NCBI GenBank assembly: GCA_016709675.1 | Contig: JADJMH010000007.1 | Span: 1-41,946 of the forward strand | Length of the DNA stretch: 41,946 nucleotides | Origin: Candidatus Accumulibacter proximus | GTDB taxonomy: Bacteria > Pseudomonadota > Gammaproteobacteria > Burkholderiales > Rhodocyclaceae | Reading direction: 5' to 3' | Shown: piece by piece, positions 33,899 through 41,946 of the stretch | How the letters are laid out: each line of letters starts with the position of its first letter | How positions within the stretch are numbered: position 1 is the stretch's first letter | Translations under genes and position numbers: made by a program | Notes under the pieces: generated by a model | What the model was told of the DNA's origin: nothing | What the model saw: only the letters and a program-made list of their open reading frames with translations | Database searches by the model: none

Positions 33899-34388
33899 CG
33901 GGGCTCTGACCAAGGTCGATCGCAGCAGCTGGGCAGGAGGCGACGCAGGCACCGCAGCCAGTACATTGTGCGACGCAGACAACCGCCAGTGATATCCCGC
34001 CCAGCTGCGGCAGAAAGCGAATGGCCTCTGCGCCGCAGAGGTCGCCGCAAATCCGGCATTCGATCTGTTGCCGCGCCAGGCAGCGCTCGCCGATGGTCGC
34101 ACGCAGGCACCATGGCGGCTGCCCTGGCGTACGTTGCAACGCACCGGTCGTGCAGACGCTGGCACAGGCGGCACAGAAAGTACATTCGCCGAGCGAAAAA
34201 TCAAGTGCCGGAAAACCGCCATCACCTTGGCCAATGATCCGTGTCGGGCACGCCGTACGACAATCGCCACAACCCGTGCAGGCGATCAGGAAAGCAGCCT
34301 CGGCGACGGCCCAGGGGGGACGCAAGGCGACCGGCCGCTTCGCGAAGCGGCCGCGGAGGAAATTGCGCCGGCTGACCGGGTCAGCCAT
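33888..34388 (-). CDS. napF: NapF-type ferredoxin-like protein
   Basis: The 166-aa protein begins MADPVSRRNFLRGRF, a NapF-like leader with SRRNFLRG. It then has the clusters CTGCGDCRTACP, CTFCAACASVC and CTGCGACVASCP. A further CRICGDLC lies between the second and third. That gives three or four [4Fe-4S] centres, as in NapF, a cytoplasmic protein thought to help load the iron-sulfur cluster of NapA. The gene is about 11 kb from napDAGHB and on the opposite strand. It is fused by overlap to the acyl ligase/acyltransferase gene, an unusual partner. A related ferredoxin function not tied to Nap cannot be excluded. Confidence 0.82.
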   Translation of the reverse strand: MADPVSRRNFLRGRFAKRPVALRPPWAVAEAAFLIACTGCGDCRTACPTRIIGQGDGGFPALDFSLGECTFCAACASVCTTGALQRTPGQPPWCLRATIGERCLARQQIECRICGDLCGAEAIRFLPQLGGISLAVVCVAQCTGCGACVASCPAAAIDLGQSPDAA

Positions 34389-34497
34389 GGGTCCAGTTCT
34401 CTGCGTCGTTGTTGAAAATGCCTGCTCGGCGGCACATCAGCCGTTCAGCCTTGCCGAAAGTTGGTGTTCAGCAACATCTCTCATCGCCGGTGCCGGT

Positions 34498-36666
34498 TCA
34501 GGTCGGATCGGCGAGAACGAAGTCAATCCGCCCGGTTTCAAGATCGGCCCGCACCAGCTTCACCTGCAGGCGGTCACCGAGGCGATAGCGTCTGCCGGTC
34601 CGCTCGCCGAGCATCAAGTGCTTGACGCTGTCGAACGCGAAGTATTCCTCGCCGAGTTCCGAAACATGCACCAGACCCTCGACATACACCTCGTCGAGGG
34701 CAACGAAGATGCCAAAGGGCACCACCGCCGCGATGGTTCCGGCAAACGTCTCACCAATCCGGTCGCGCATGTAGTAGCACTTCAACCAGTTGCTGACATC
34801 GCGCGTCGCCTCGTCGGCGCGCCGCTCGGTCATTGAGCAGTGCAACCCGATGTCGTCCCACTTGCCGGGCGTGTAGTGCGTTCCCGCCAGCACCGCCTTG
34901 ATCGAGCGATGGACCAGCAAATCAGGGTAGCGACGGATCGGCGAAGTGAAATGGGTGTAGTGTTCGTACGATAGACCGAAATGTCCCACGTTGTCCGGGC
35001 TGTACATGGCCTGGCGCAGGGAGCGAAGCATCACCGTCTGCAGCAGTTGGGCATCGGGACGGGTCTTGATGCTGTCCAGCAACAGCGCATAGTCCCTGGC
35101 CGTCGGTTCGTCACCGCCACCGAGGCCGATGCCGAACTCCTTGAGGAAGTTGCGCAGCGCCTCGAGCTTCTCCGGCGTCGGACCCTCGTGAATCCGGTAC
35201 AGGCACGGCTGCCGGCGGCTCTGGAGAAAATCCGAAGCACACACATTTGCGGCCAGCATGCATTCCTCGATCAGGCGGTGCGCGTCGTTTCGATACACCG
35301 GGACAATGTTCTCGATCTTCCCCTGCTCATTGAACAGCATCATCGTCTCGATCGTTTCGAAGTCGATGGCGCCACGTTTTTCGCGTGCCTCGCCGAGCAC
35401 CTTGAACAGGTCGTACAGCGTCTGCACCTGCGACCACAGGCGACGGACCTCGTTCTCCGGCTGCGTAGCGCCAGCCAGCCAGTTCCACACCTGATCATAG
35501 GTCAGCCGCGCGTGCGAGCGGAAAACGGCAGGATAGAAGCGGTATTCGTTGATCTCGCCATGCGTGTCGATCGTCATGTCGCAGACCATCGCCAGGCGAT
35601 CAACATTGGGATTCAGCGAACACAGGCCATTGGAGAGCTTCTCCGGCAGCATGGGTATCACCCGGCGAGGGAAATAGACCGAATTGCCGCGCTCGCAGGC
35701 CTCGCGATCGAGCGCGGTTCCCGGCTGCACGTAGTGACTGACGTCGGCAATCGCCACCACCAGTCGCCAGCCCTGGCCCTGCTTTTCGGCGAAAACCGCG
35801 TCGTCGAAATCTCGCGCCGTCTCGCCATCGATGGTCACCAGCGGCAAGGCGCGCAGGTCAACGCGGCCCTGCCACTGGCTGGGATCGAGGGCGTCCGGCA
35901 GTGCTGCGGCCTCGGCCAGCGCCCCGCCGGAGAACTCGAACGGCAACGCGTGCTTGCGCAACGCAATTTCGATTTCCATGCCGGGATCGGCGTAGTTGCC
36001 CAGCACCTCGACGATGCGCCCGATCGGTTTCGAGTGCCGGTCCGGCTGCTCGATGATCTCGACGGTCACCACCTCGCCCGCACAGGCGCTGACCGCACCG
36101 CCCGGGGCGACCAGAATGTCCTGGTTGATGCGCCGATTTTCAGGGACGACAACCGTGATTCCGTGCTCCAGCAGGACGCGGCCAACGACCCGGCTGTTCG
36201 CACGTTCGAGCACTTCGACGATGACCCCCTCGCGGCGCCCGCGGCGATCAATGCCGACGACACGCGCCAGCACACGATCGCGATGCAGGACCTTGGACAT
36301 CTGCCGGGCTTCCAGCGACAGGTCTTCGCTGCCGTCATCGGGAACCAGAAAACCATAGCCGTCGGGATGACCCTCGATGCGCCCGGCGATCAGGCTGGCG
36401 CGCTCGGGCAGGATGTAGGAGCCCTTGCGGTTGCGCAGCAACTGCGCCTCGCGCTCCATTGCCCGCAGGCGACGCTGAAACGCTTCCAGCTCGATCTTCT
36501 GGACATCGAGCAATTCGCAGAGATCGTCGAAAGCGACGGGTTTGCCCTGTTCCTGGAGAATCTGCAGGATGAATTCGCGCGACGGCAGGGGCTGCTCGTA
36601 TCGCTTGAGCTCGCGCTCGAAGTACGGGTCGCGCCGGCGGATAGCCGACAGTTTGCTGATTGACAT
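34498..36666 (-). CDS. rnr: ribonuclease R
   Basis: This 722-aa exoribonuclease of the RNB family has an N-terminal winged-helix segment (PLPSREFILQILQEQGKPV) and OB-fold cold-shock domains (RIEGHPDGYGFLVPDD, DRVLARVVGIDRRGRREG). The catalytic core has IDGETARDFDDAVF with its magnesium-binding Asp residues, and VPEKLSNGLCSLNP-type segments. A C-terminal S1 domain is seen in FAGTIAAVVPFGIFVALDEV. The basic tail found in many RNase R proteins is missing: it ends right after the S1 domain with DFVLADPT. It degrades structured RNA 3' to 5'. The ATG at 36666 overlaps the -35 box of the divergent tRNA-Leu promoter. The frame is intact. Confidence 0.95.
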   Translation of the reverse strand: MSISKLSAIRRRDPYFERELKRYEQPLPSREFILQILQEQGKPVAFDDLCELLDVQKIELEAFQRRLRAMEREAQLLRNRKGSYILPERASLIAGRIEGHPDGYGFLVPDDGSEDLSLEARQMSKVLHRDRVLARVVGIDRRGRREGVIVEVLERANSRVVGRVLLEHGITVVVPENRRINQDILVAPGGAVSACAGEVVTVEIIEQPDRHSKPIGRIVEVLGNYADPGMEIEIALRKHALPFEFSGGALAEAAALPDALDPSQWQGRVDLRALPLVTIDGETARDFDDAVFAEKQGQGWRLVVAIADVSHYVQPGTALDREACERGNSVYFPRRVIPMLPEKLSNGLCSLNPNVDRLAMVCDMTIDTHGEINEYRFYPAVFRSHARLTYDQVWNWLAGATQPENEVRRLWSQVQTLYDLFKVLGEAREKRGAIDFETIETMMLFNEQGKIENIVPVYRNDAHRLIEECMLAANVCASDFLQSRRQPCLYRIHEGPTPEKLEALRNFLKEFGIGLGGGDEPTARDYALLLDSIKTRPDAQLLQTVMLRSLRQAMYSPDNVGHFGLSYEHYTHFTSPIRRYPDLLVHRSIKAVLAGTHYTPGKWDDIGLHCSMTERRADEATRDVSNWLKCYYMRDRIGETFAGTIAAVVPFGIFVALDEVYVEGLVHVSELGEEYFAFDSVKHLMLGERTGRRYRLGDRLQVKLVRADLETGRIDFVLADPT

Positions 36667-36687
36667 TTCCTAATGTTCCTATAGAAT
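36660..36687 (+). promoter_or_regulatory. sigma-70 promoter of tRNA-Leu
   Basis: TTGACA (36660-36665), a 16-base spacer and TAGAAT (36682-36687), followed by a GC-rich discriminator (TCGCCC). The start of transcription would be near 36694, about 12 bases before the mature tRNA. The -35 hexamer lies inside the first codons of the divergent rnr gene. Confidence 0.85.
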
Positions 36688-36705
36688 TCGCCCTTCGCTG
36701 GAAAT

Positions 36706-36792
36706 GCCCAGGTGGCGAAATTGGTAGACGCGCTAGGTTCAGGTCCTAGTGGTGGCAACACCGTGGAGGTTCGATTCCTCTCTTGGGCACCA
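36706..36792 (+). tRNA. tRNA-Leu (anticodon CAG)
   Basis: The cloverleaf is complete. The acceptor stem is GCCCAGG with CTTGGGC, the D-loop contains GGTAGACGC, and the anticodon stem-loop CTAGG-TTCAGGT-CCTAG carries anticodon CAG. The long class II variable arm is TGGTGGCAACACCG. The T-arm is GAGGTTCGATTCCTC, the discriminator is A and the 3' CCA is encoded. The long variable arm and A73 fit leucine. The gene stands alone with its own promoter and terminator. Confidence 0.96.
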
Positions 36793-36807
36793 GCCACAAA
36801 AAGTAAT

Positions 36808-36839
36808 GCCCTGATGATTCATCAGGGCTTTTTCTTTTT
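36808..36839 (+). terminator. rho-independent terminator of tRNA-Leu
   Basis: GCCCTGATG-ATT-CATCAGGGC followed by TTTTTCTTTTT: a perfect 9-bp stem, a short loop and a long T-run, 16 bases after the tRNA. Confidence 0.95.
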
Positions 36840-37290
36840 CCGCGCGCGACTCTTCAATTTCTTCAGGCACTGACCCCAGCAGCGTTGGATCCCAGCGTCG
36901 GATCGTTATCCGGCCCGCTGCTATTGTACGCCAGCAGACGCGGTCCTTGCCGGCAATCTGTCATCCCACCACCTGTCGCTGCCAGGCCTCGGCAACCCTA
37001 CGGCCCTTCCTGCGAAACCGCCCGCCCTGACGACGCCGGCGCTTGGTCCTTGATCCCGATAACTGCCAGGCGGCCCATGCACGCAGTTTGTCCGGGAAAG
37101 GACCCGGGCCAGCAGGTCCTTTCTGCGACGCGAAAGGCACCGATTACGACCCGAGAGACGATTCCAGCGATTTTCGCGGCACTAGCCAACACGCACGAAA
37201 ATATGGATACTACGCTCCCGGAGGCTCGCCAGCAGCGACCTGGTGCAAGAATGAGAATTAGTTCGACCTCAGACACTGTTAGGAATCCCG
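36840..37290. other. 450-base gap before the decarboxylase operon
   Basis: No gene, repeat copy or clear promoter is recognised. Open frames here are short, rich in Arg and Pro, and unlike any family. GTTAGGAATCCCG just before ATG 37291 may be the ribosome site (AGGA). Confidence 0.5.
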
Positions 37291-38843
37291 ATGACGATAC
37301 GACCAGAATTGATAGAAAGGCTGCGCGCCAAGCGCGCCAAGCTGACCGAAAACGTCAGTCCCGAGAAGCTGGAAGCGCTGCACGCCAAGGGTCTGTTGTC
37401 GGCTCGCGAGCGGCTTGACACACTCTTTGACGAGGGCACTTTCCAGGAACTTGGCCTCTACGCTGCGCATGCGGCGACGGCCTTCGGCATGGAGGGACGC
37501 GTTCTACCAGCGGACGGCGTGATCGCTGGCAGCGGCTACGTGGGCCCGGGACAGGTGGCCGCTTTCAGCCAGGACTTCAGCGTCGTTGCCGGCACGCTTG
37601 GCAAGATGCAGGCGAGAAAGATCACGCGAATCATGCGCCATGCCCTGAAAACCGGCGTGCCATTGGTTGCCTTCAAGGATTCCGGCGGCGCACGCATTCA
37701 GGAGGGAGTCGATGCCCTCTCCGGGTACGGCGACGTGTTCTACGCCAATGTCCTGCTGTCCGGTGTGGTGCCGCAGATCGCCGTGATCTGTGGTCCCTGC
37801 GCGGGCGGTGCGGCCTACTCACCTGCGCTGATGGACTTCGTGATCATGACGCGCAACAACGCGCACATGTTTCTCACCGGGCCGGAGGTGATCAAGGCGG
37901 TGACCGGCCGCGCGACAACGATGGCCGAAGTCGGCGGCGCCGAGATGCACTCGACGGTCAGCGGCAATGCGCATTTCGTGGCTGAGGACGACCGGCATGC
38001 CATCACTCTGGTGAAGCAGATACTCTCCTATCTGCCGGCGAACAATACCGAGGACCCGCCACACGACCTGTCGGTTCCGATCGAGGAGATGGAGGATCCG
38101 GAGATCAACAACTGCATCCCGGACAGCCCCTCGGAACCGCTGGACATGTATTCGGTCATTCGCCGGGTGGTGGACAACGGCGAGCTGCTCGAGGTGCATG
38201 CCGGCTTTGCCCGCAATGTCATTGTCGGCTTCGCCCGCATCAGCGGTGTCGTGGTTGGACTCGTCGCCAACCAGCCGATGGTCATGGCCGGCGCGCTGGA
38301 TCTCAATGCCGCCGACAAGGTGGCCCGCTTTGTCCGGACCTGCAACATCTTCAACGTGCCGGTGGTCACCCTGGTCGATGTCCCTGGCTTCCTGCCGGGA
38401 GTCGAACAGGAGCGTGGTGGCATCATCCGTCATGGCGCGAAAATGCTCTCCGCCTACGGCTCGTGTACCGCACCGAAGATCACGGTGATCCTGCGCAAGG
38501 CCTACGGCGGCTCGTATCTCGCGATGTGCAGCCAGGAAATGGGGCGGACATGGTTTACGCCTGGCCGACCGCCGAGATTGCGGTGATGGGCGCCGAAGCC
38601 GCCGTCAAGATCCTTTATCGCAAGGAGCTCGAGCAGGCCGAAGATCGTCAGGCGAGGGCTGCTGAACTCGCGCAGGAATACCGTGACGAGTTCGCCTCGC
38701 CTTACGTTTCGGCCAGCAACTTCTACATCACCGACGTCATCGAGCCGCAGGATACGCGCTGGATGGTCGCACTGGCGCTGCGCAAGATCCTTGACAAGCG
38801 TGAACTCAGGCCGGCCAAGAAGCACGGCAATATCCCAATGTAA
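37291..38843 (+). CDS. mmdA: carboxyltransferase (alpha) subunit of a biotin-dependent acyl-CoA decarboxylase, one frameshift
   Basis: Correcting a single missing base near 38540 (QEMG to ADMVYAWPTAEI) gives a protein of about 517 aa, the normal size for MmdA/PccB. Motifs seen are KGLLSARERLDTLFDEGTF, FKDSGGARIQEGVDALSGYG, CGPCAGGAAYSPALMDFVIM, PGFLPGVEQERGGIIRHGAK and KAYGGSYLAMCS. The last two form the acyl-CoA and carboxybiotin sites. By sequence alone it could also be the beta subunit of propionyl-CoA carboxylase. The following OadG-like, biotin-carrier and membrane decarboxylase genes, and the absence of a biotin carboxylase gene, point to the sodium-pumping methylmalonyl-CoA (or similar) decarboxylase. 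It is first in the operon; the next gene starts 26 bases later. Confidence 0.88.
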
Positions 38844-38869
38844 CCGGCCAACGGAAGGAAAGAAATCCC

Positions 38870-39203
38870 ATGGTAACTGCCGCCATTTACCAGGCACTCC
38901 AGGTCTACGGCATCGCCATCGTCATCTCGCTGCTGGTTGCCGTGGTGATCAAGGTGCATGGTGTACCTGACCGCCCGGATCGAAAAAGCCAAGCCGGTGG
39001 ATATGCCGACAGGAACGGTGTGCCCGATCGGACTGGGCGTTCCTGACGAGGACGTCGCGGCGCTGTCAGCGGCCATCTTCGCCGCGATGGGGCCCCATCG
39101 CATACTGCACATCGCACCCTCAAGCCATGGCTGGGCAAGCGGCGGACGTGCCGCCCAGCATTCATCCCATACGCCGGGGCCCGCGGGCCGTGGCCCCCGA
39201 TAA
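38870..39203 (+). CDS. OadG-like small membrane subunit of the decarboxylase, one frameshift
   Basis: From ATG 38870, after GGAAGGAAAG, the protein has one N-terminal membrane helix (YQALQVYGIAIVISLLVAVV). One extra base near 38955 shifts the frame; corrected, it continues IKVMVYLTARIEKAKPVDMP, CPIGLGVPDEDVAALSAAIF and AAMGPHRILHIAP. The C-terminus IPxEDVAAISAAIxAxxGPHRIVHI is typical of the gamma/delta subunits that hold the membrane beta subunit and the carboxyltransferase together. About 110 aa. It ends 12 bases before the biotin carrier gene. Confidence 0.8.
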
Positions 39204-39215
39204 CAGGAGCAAGAC

Positions 39216-39614
39216 ATGCCCAGACAATTCAAGGTGACGGTCAACGGACGCGAATACGATGTAACCGTTCTCGAACTGACAGCCGGCCAGGCAGCGCAAT
39301 CACCGGGTTCAGCAGCCACCGCGGTGGCTGCCGCCGGTAGCGCAACCAGCGCGGCACCGGCAGCCGCCGCGCCGCAGCAGCGCGTCACGGCCGCCGCCGG
39401 TGCGGGCGATGAAGTCGCCGGGATGGGTGGCGTGGTGGTCGAGGTTGACGTCAAGGTTGGCCAGACGGTCGCAGTGGGCGATCGGCTACTGGTGCTCGAA
39501 GCGATGAAGATGAAGACACCGCTCATGGCCAGTCGCGCGGGACAGGTGACCCGTGTTCTGGTGGCGCCGGGAGACCCTGTGGAGGGCGGTCAGGCGCTGG
39601 TGACCATCGCCTGA
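39216..39614 (+). CDS. biotin carboxyl carrier subunit of the decarboxylase
   Basis: The 132-aa protein has an N-terminal part KVTVNGREYDVTV and a flexible Ala/Pro-rich linker (about 25-65). The C-terminal biotinyl domain carries the biotin-accepting Lys98 in LEAMKMKTP. The strands GGVVVEVDVKVGQTVAVGDR and RVLVAPGDPVEGGQALV complete the flattened barrel. It moves the carboxyl group from the carboxyltransferase to the membrane beta subunit. A CAGGAGC ribosome site precedes ATG 39216. The frame is intact. Confidence 0.92.
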   Translation: MPRQFKVTVNGREYDVTVLELTAGQAAQSPGSAATAVAAAGSATSAAPAAAAPQQRVTAAAGAGDEVAGMGGVVVEVDVKVGQTVAVGDRLLVLEAMKMKTPLMASRAGQVTRVLVAPGDPVEGGQALVTIA

Positions 39615-39711
39615 CCTCTGGGCCAAACAGGCAGGAGCAAGCTCCTGCCGTCTGCAACTCGATGCGCCGGTGGGCCGCTACTGCGCTCGCCTGACGCGAG
39701 GACTGAAGCGT

Positions 39712-40913
39712 ATGGAAGGCATTCATTTTCTCGACTTGTTCCAGGGCATCGCCACTCTGGTCGCGTCCGAGCCGAAAATCATGTTCGGGCGCATCTTCCT
39801 GATGTTGCTAGGCTTCCTGCTGATTTACCTGGGATCCAAGAACGTGCTCGAACCCTTGCTGATGATCCCGATGGGACTCGGCATGTCGTCGGTCAACGCC
39901 GGCGTGATGTTCCTGGAAGGCAGGAAGATGGGAACGCTGTTCGTCGATCCCTTGATGTCTGACCCGATCGATCTGATCAACATCATGCAAATCGACTGGC
40001 TGCAACCGATCTACACGCTAACCTTCAGCAACGGTCTGATTGCCCGCCTGGTCTTCATGGGCATCGGCGTCCTGCTCGATGTGGGTTATGTGATGGCAAG
40101 GCCCTTCCAGAGCATGTTCATCGCGCTGTTCGCCGAGCTGGGGACCATCGCCGTCTTCCCGATCGCCATCTGGCTGGGCCTCAATCCGGGCCAGTCCGCG
40201 GCCGTCGCCACCATCGGTGGCGCTGACGGCCCGATGGTCTTGTTCACTTCGCTGGTGCTCGCCAAGGATCTGTTTGTTCCCGATCACCGTCGTCGGCTAC
40301 CTCTATCTCGGCCTGACCTATGGCGCCTACCCTTATCTGATCAAGTGGCTGGTACCCAAACACCTACGGGGGATCAGCATGGCCGCCGACCGCGGACCGA
40401 AGATCAGCCGTTCGCAGAAACTGACCTTCGCGGTGATCGCCTGTACGCTGCTGTGCCTGCTGTTTCCGGTCGCGGCGCCGCTGTTCTTCTCTCTGTTCCT
40501 TGGTGTCGCGGTTCGCGAAAGCGGCATTGAACCCTTTACCAAGCTGCTCGGCGAAGTCTTCCTTTACGGCGCGACTTTTTTCCTCGGCCTGACGCTGGGT
40601 ATTCTCTGCGAAGCCAATACCCTGCTCGAACCGACGGTCCTCAAGCTGCTGCTCTGGGCATGCTGGCCTTGACCATCTCGGCCCTGGGCGGCCTGCGGGC
40701 GGTTACATTCTTCATTTCTGGACGGGCGGCAAATTCAACCCGATCATCGGCATTGCCGGGGTGAGTTGCGTACCGACCACCGCCAAGATCGTCCAGAAGG
40801 TTGCCAGCGACGCAAACGCCGAGCATCGTCATGCCGCAGGCGCTCGAGCGAACATTAGTGGTGTGATCACCACCGCCATCATTGCGGCAACCTATGTCGC
40901 GTTGCTGCGCTAA
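39712..40913 (+). CDS. mmdB: sodium-ion-translocating decarboxylase beta subunit, frameshifted
   Basis: The N-terminal half is continuous from ATG 39712: FLDLFQGIATLVASEPKIMF, GRIFLMLLGFLLIYLGSKNV, EPLLMIPMGLGMSSVNAGVM and GQSAAVATIGGADGPMVLFT, with the sodium-site GGADGP motif. An extra base near 40280 shifts to ITVVGYLYLGLTYGAYPYLI. Two more slips near 40657 and 40700 lead to LGMLALTISALGGL and GGKFNPIIGIAGVSCVPTTA. The end is HAAGARANISGVITTAIIAATYVALLR. The full length of about 400 aa with 9-11 helices matches OadB/MmdB/GcdB, which decarboxylates carboxybiotin and exports sodium ions. It is last in the four-gene operon. Confidence 0.88.
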
Positions 40914-40945
40914 TCGCGGAAAGACGGGGCCCGTGGGACAGAGTC

Positions 40946-40964
40946 TGTCGGCTGGATGCCGACA
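40946..40964. other. hairpin between convergent mmdB and phaR
   Basis: TGTCGGC-TGGAT-GCCGACA is a perfect 7-bp stem in the 123-base gap between the two stops. No T-run follows on either strand, so it may act by a factor-dependent route or be incidental. Confidence 0.4.
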
Positions 40965-41036
40965 CCAGGGCTCATCGTCTGATGCGAACAAACTGAGCCG
41001 CGGCTTGTCTGCGAGGCAGCGGTAGTCCGCCGGGAG

Positions 41037-41612
41037 TTACTTCTCAGCGTCTCTCGTCTGCTTTCCGGCATCGGAAGGAAAGCCGGGAAGCGGGATGCTG
41101 GTAAACAGGCTGCGGGTCTGGGTCTTTAGCTGGTCCTGCATCTGATTGAGCATCTTCCGGCTCTGCTCCATATAGGTAGCCATCATCGTCTGCATCGCCG
41201 GACCCTGGAAATTCATGAACTGCGACCACATGTCGTTCTGCATCTGGGTGCTGTTTTCGCCGTAGAGCTGCTGCGACTGGTCCTGCAGCTTTTCTGGAAA
41301 TCAACGAAGGACTTGATGTTGGTTTCAGATACCCTTTTGCCCAGCATTCCCTGCATCGCGTGACCGTAAAGCGGATCATCTGCGCGAGCAGGTCACTAGA
41401 ACAAACGGGATACCAGCCGCCTCCTCCTCGAGGATGATCTGGAGCAGAATGCTTCGCGTAATGTCTTCGCTGGTCTTGGCGTCCTGCTCATTGAAGTCCT
41501 CCCGGAAAGCACGAGGTCCCTTGACGTCGCTCAAGGTGATGTAGGCGCTCGTCTTGGTGTCGTAAAGACGACGGTCCGGGTATTCTTGATCCAGTCGCGG
41601 CTGCTCGGGCAT
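41037..41612 (-). CDS. phaR: PhaR, polyhydroxyalkanoate synthesis repressor, frameshifted
   Basis: The N-terminal DNA-binding domain reads RLDQEYPDRRLYDTKTSAYI, TLSDVK, QDAKTSEDITRSILLQIILE and EEAAGIPF, the PHB_acc_N pattern. A frame change near 41392 leads to MIRFTVTRCRECWAKGYLK-like shadow text; the true frame reads GHAMQGMLGKRYLETNIKSF. After a second change near 41287 it reads YGENSTQMQNDMWSQFMNFQ and GPAMQTMMATYMEQSRKMLN, and it ends PGFPSDAGKQTRDAEK. PhaR binds DNA and PHA granules and represses phasin genes and itself. A strong GGAGGAAGGGG ribosome site precedes ATG 41612. Confidence 0.88.
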
Positions 41613-41665
41613 GACGACCCCTTCCTCCCATGTACAGATGACTCGGCGAGCGCTGCTCGACGCTC

Positions 41666-41687
41666 TTGTGCAAGCAGCACAATTATA
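41666..41687 (-). promoter_or_regulatory. phaR -10 box overlapped by a palindromic operator
   Basis: TTGTGC-AAGCA-GCACAA (41666-41682) is a perfect 6-bp inverted repeat. The minus-strand -10 TATAAT (41682-41687) abuts it. The start of transcription would fall inside the palindrome, about 60 bases before the phaR ATG. Known PhaR sites are TGC-rich, so autoregulation is likely but inferred. The -35 region is poor and lies in the phaB terminator. Confidence 0.65.
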
Positions 41688-41694
41688 CGCCAGC

Positions 41695-41725
41695 CAAAAA
41701 ACAGGCCTCCCTATTGGAGCCTGTT
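41695..41725 (-). terminator. rho-independent terminator of the phaB-type gene
   Basis: On the minus strand AACAGG-CTCC-AATAG-GGAGGCCTGTT is followed by TTTTTTGG. The stem of about 10 bp has one bulged base. It lies 29 bases past the phaB stop and just upstream of the phaR promoter. Confidence 0.82.
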
Positions 41726-41753
41726 CTGACCTCCCTGAAGCAAAAACCTGCCC

Positions 41754-41946
41754 TTACTGATAGTACAGACCGCCTGATGTTCATCGTCGAACCTGTCATG
41801 AAGCCGGCGATGTCCGAAGCGAGATAGGCACAGGCACCACCGATCTCTTCCGGCTTGGCCAGCCGCTTCATCGGCACCGTGTCGATGATGCCCTGCAGGA
41901 TCTCCGGCGATCGCCATCACCATCGGCGTCGCCACGTAACCGGGGC
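41754..41946 (-). CDS. phaB: C-terminus of a PhaB-type acetoacetyl-CoA reductase (SDR family), partial and frameshifted
   Basis: The gene enters from beyond the right end of the window. Readable parts are PGYVATPMVMAI at the edge, then after a frame change VPMKRLAKPEEIGGACAYLA and SDIAGFMTGSTMNI. After a one-base loss near 41785 come NGGLYYQ and the stop at 41754-41756. The PGY.ATPMV, KPEEIGGACAYLASD and GSTxxINGGLY pieces are the C-terminal hallmarks of FabG/PhaB short-chain dehydrogenases. The NGG-LYYQ ending and the phaR neighbour favour PhaB, which supplies 3-hydroxyacyl-CoA for PHA. The catalytic Ser-Tyr-Lys part is outside the window. Confidence 0.8.

Noticed and set aside
34981..36663. 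560-codon open frame on the plus strand
   Set aside because: It is fully antisense to the intact rnr gene; its composition is rich in His, Arg and Gln as expected of a GC-rich shadow frame.
37291..38843. propionyl-CoA carboxylase beta subunit
   Set aside because: The sequence alone allows it, but no biotin carboxylase gene is present and the next genes are decarboxylase-specific subunits.

Overview
This is a high-GC bacterial window that reads as a betaproteobacterium of the Rhodocyclales type. A relative of Candidatus Accumulibacter is my best guess. The reasons are inferential: polyhydroxyalkanoate (PHA) control genes (PhaR, PhaB), a sodium-pumping methylmalonyl-CoA-type decarboxylase, periplasmic nitrate reductase of the napDAGHB type, a PEP-CTERM protein and many REP/RAYT-like repeats. 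No rRNA or CRISPR array is visible. Reading frames are broken often in about 0-6 kb and 38.5-41.9 kb and in the transposase remnants, but almost never between about 16.7 and 38.5 kb. The breaks near both ends therefore look more like base-calling or assembly indels than real decay.

Layout. 0-2.5 kb (minus): beta-CASP metallo-hydrolase, RfaH/NusG-like factor and DUF3301 protein, all frameshifted. 2.7-7.3 kb (plus): a complete TolC/MacA/MacB-type tripartite exporter with separate ATPase and permease genes. 7.4-8.6 kb: gamma carbonic anhydrase and a PaaI-type thioesterase. 8.6-17.9 kb: an accessory island. It holds a CHAT protease fused to a TIR-like domain, an MNT/HEPN pair, a decayed IS5-type transposase between direct repeats, a PEP-CTERM protein, cut-off IS1595-type and other transposase fragments, HicB/HicA, the severed tail of a NifA-like activator, a Uma2 nuclease and an IS200-like RAYT transposase. 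Three families of dispersed repeats run through it.

17.9-23.3 kb (plus): napD-napA-napG-napH-napB behind a perfect FNR-type box. 23.8-28.9 kb (minus): a signalling operon of HD-GYP response regulator, periplasmic solute-binding protein and hybrid histidine kinase. 28.9-31.1 kb: repeats, two small genes, a 19-bp perfect inverted repeat, an RHS remnant and a possible transposase remnant. 31.1-36.7 kb (minus): a three-domain ACP / acyl-AMP ligase / acyltransferase protein overlapping napF, and RNase R. A tRNA-Leu(CAG) with a near-consensus promoter and a strong terminator follows.

37.3-40.9 kb (plus): a four-subunit biotin-dependent decarboxylase operon (carboxyltransferase, OadG-like, biotin carrier, membrane beta subunit). 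41.0-41.9 kb (minus): phaR and the 3' end of a phaB-type reductase. A palindrome over the phaR -10 box looks like an autoregulatory operator. Taken together, the right end fits propionyl-CoA supply and PHA control, and the centre fits anaerobic nitrate respiration under FNR-type control. The 8.6-17.9 kb island is a hot spot of candidate defence genes and repeat-mediated rearrangement.
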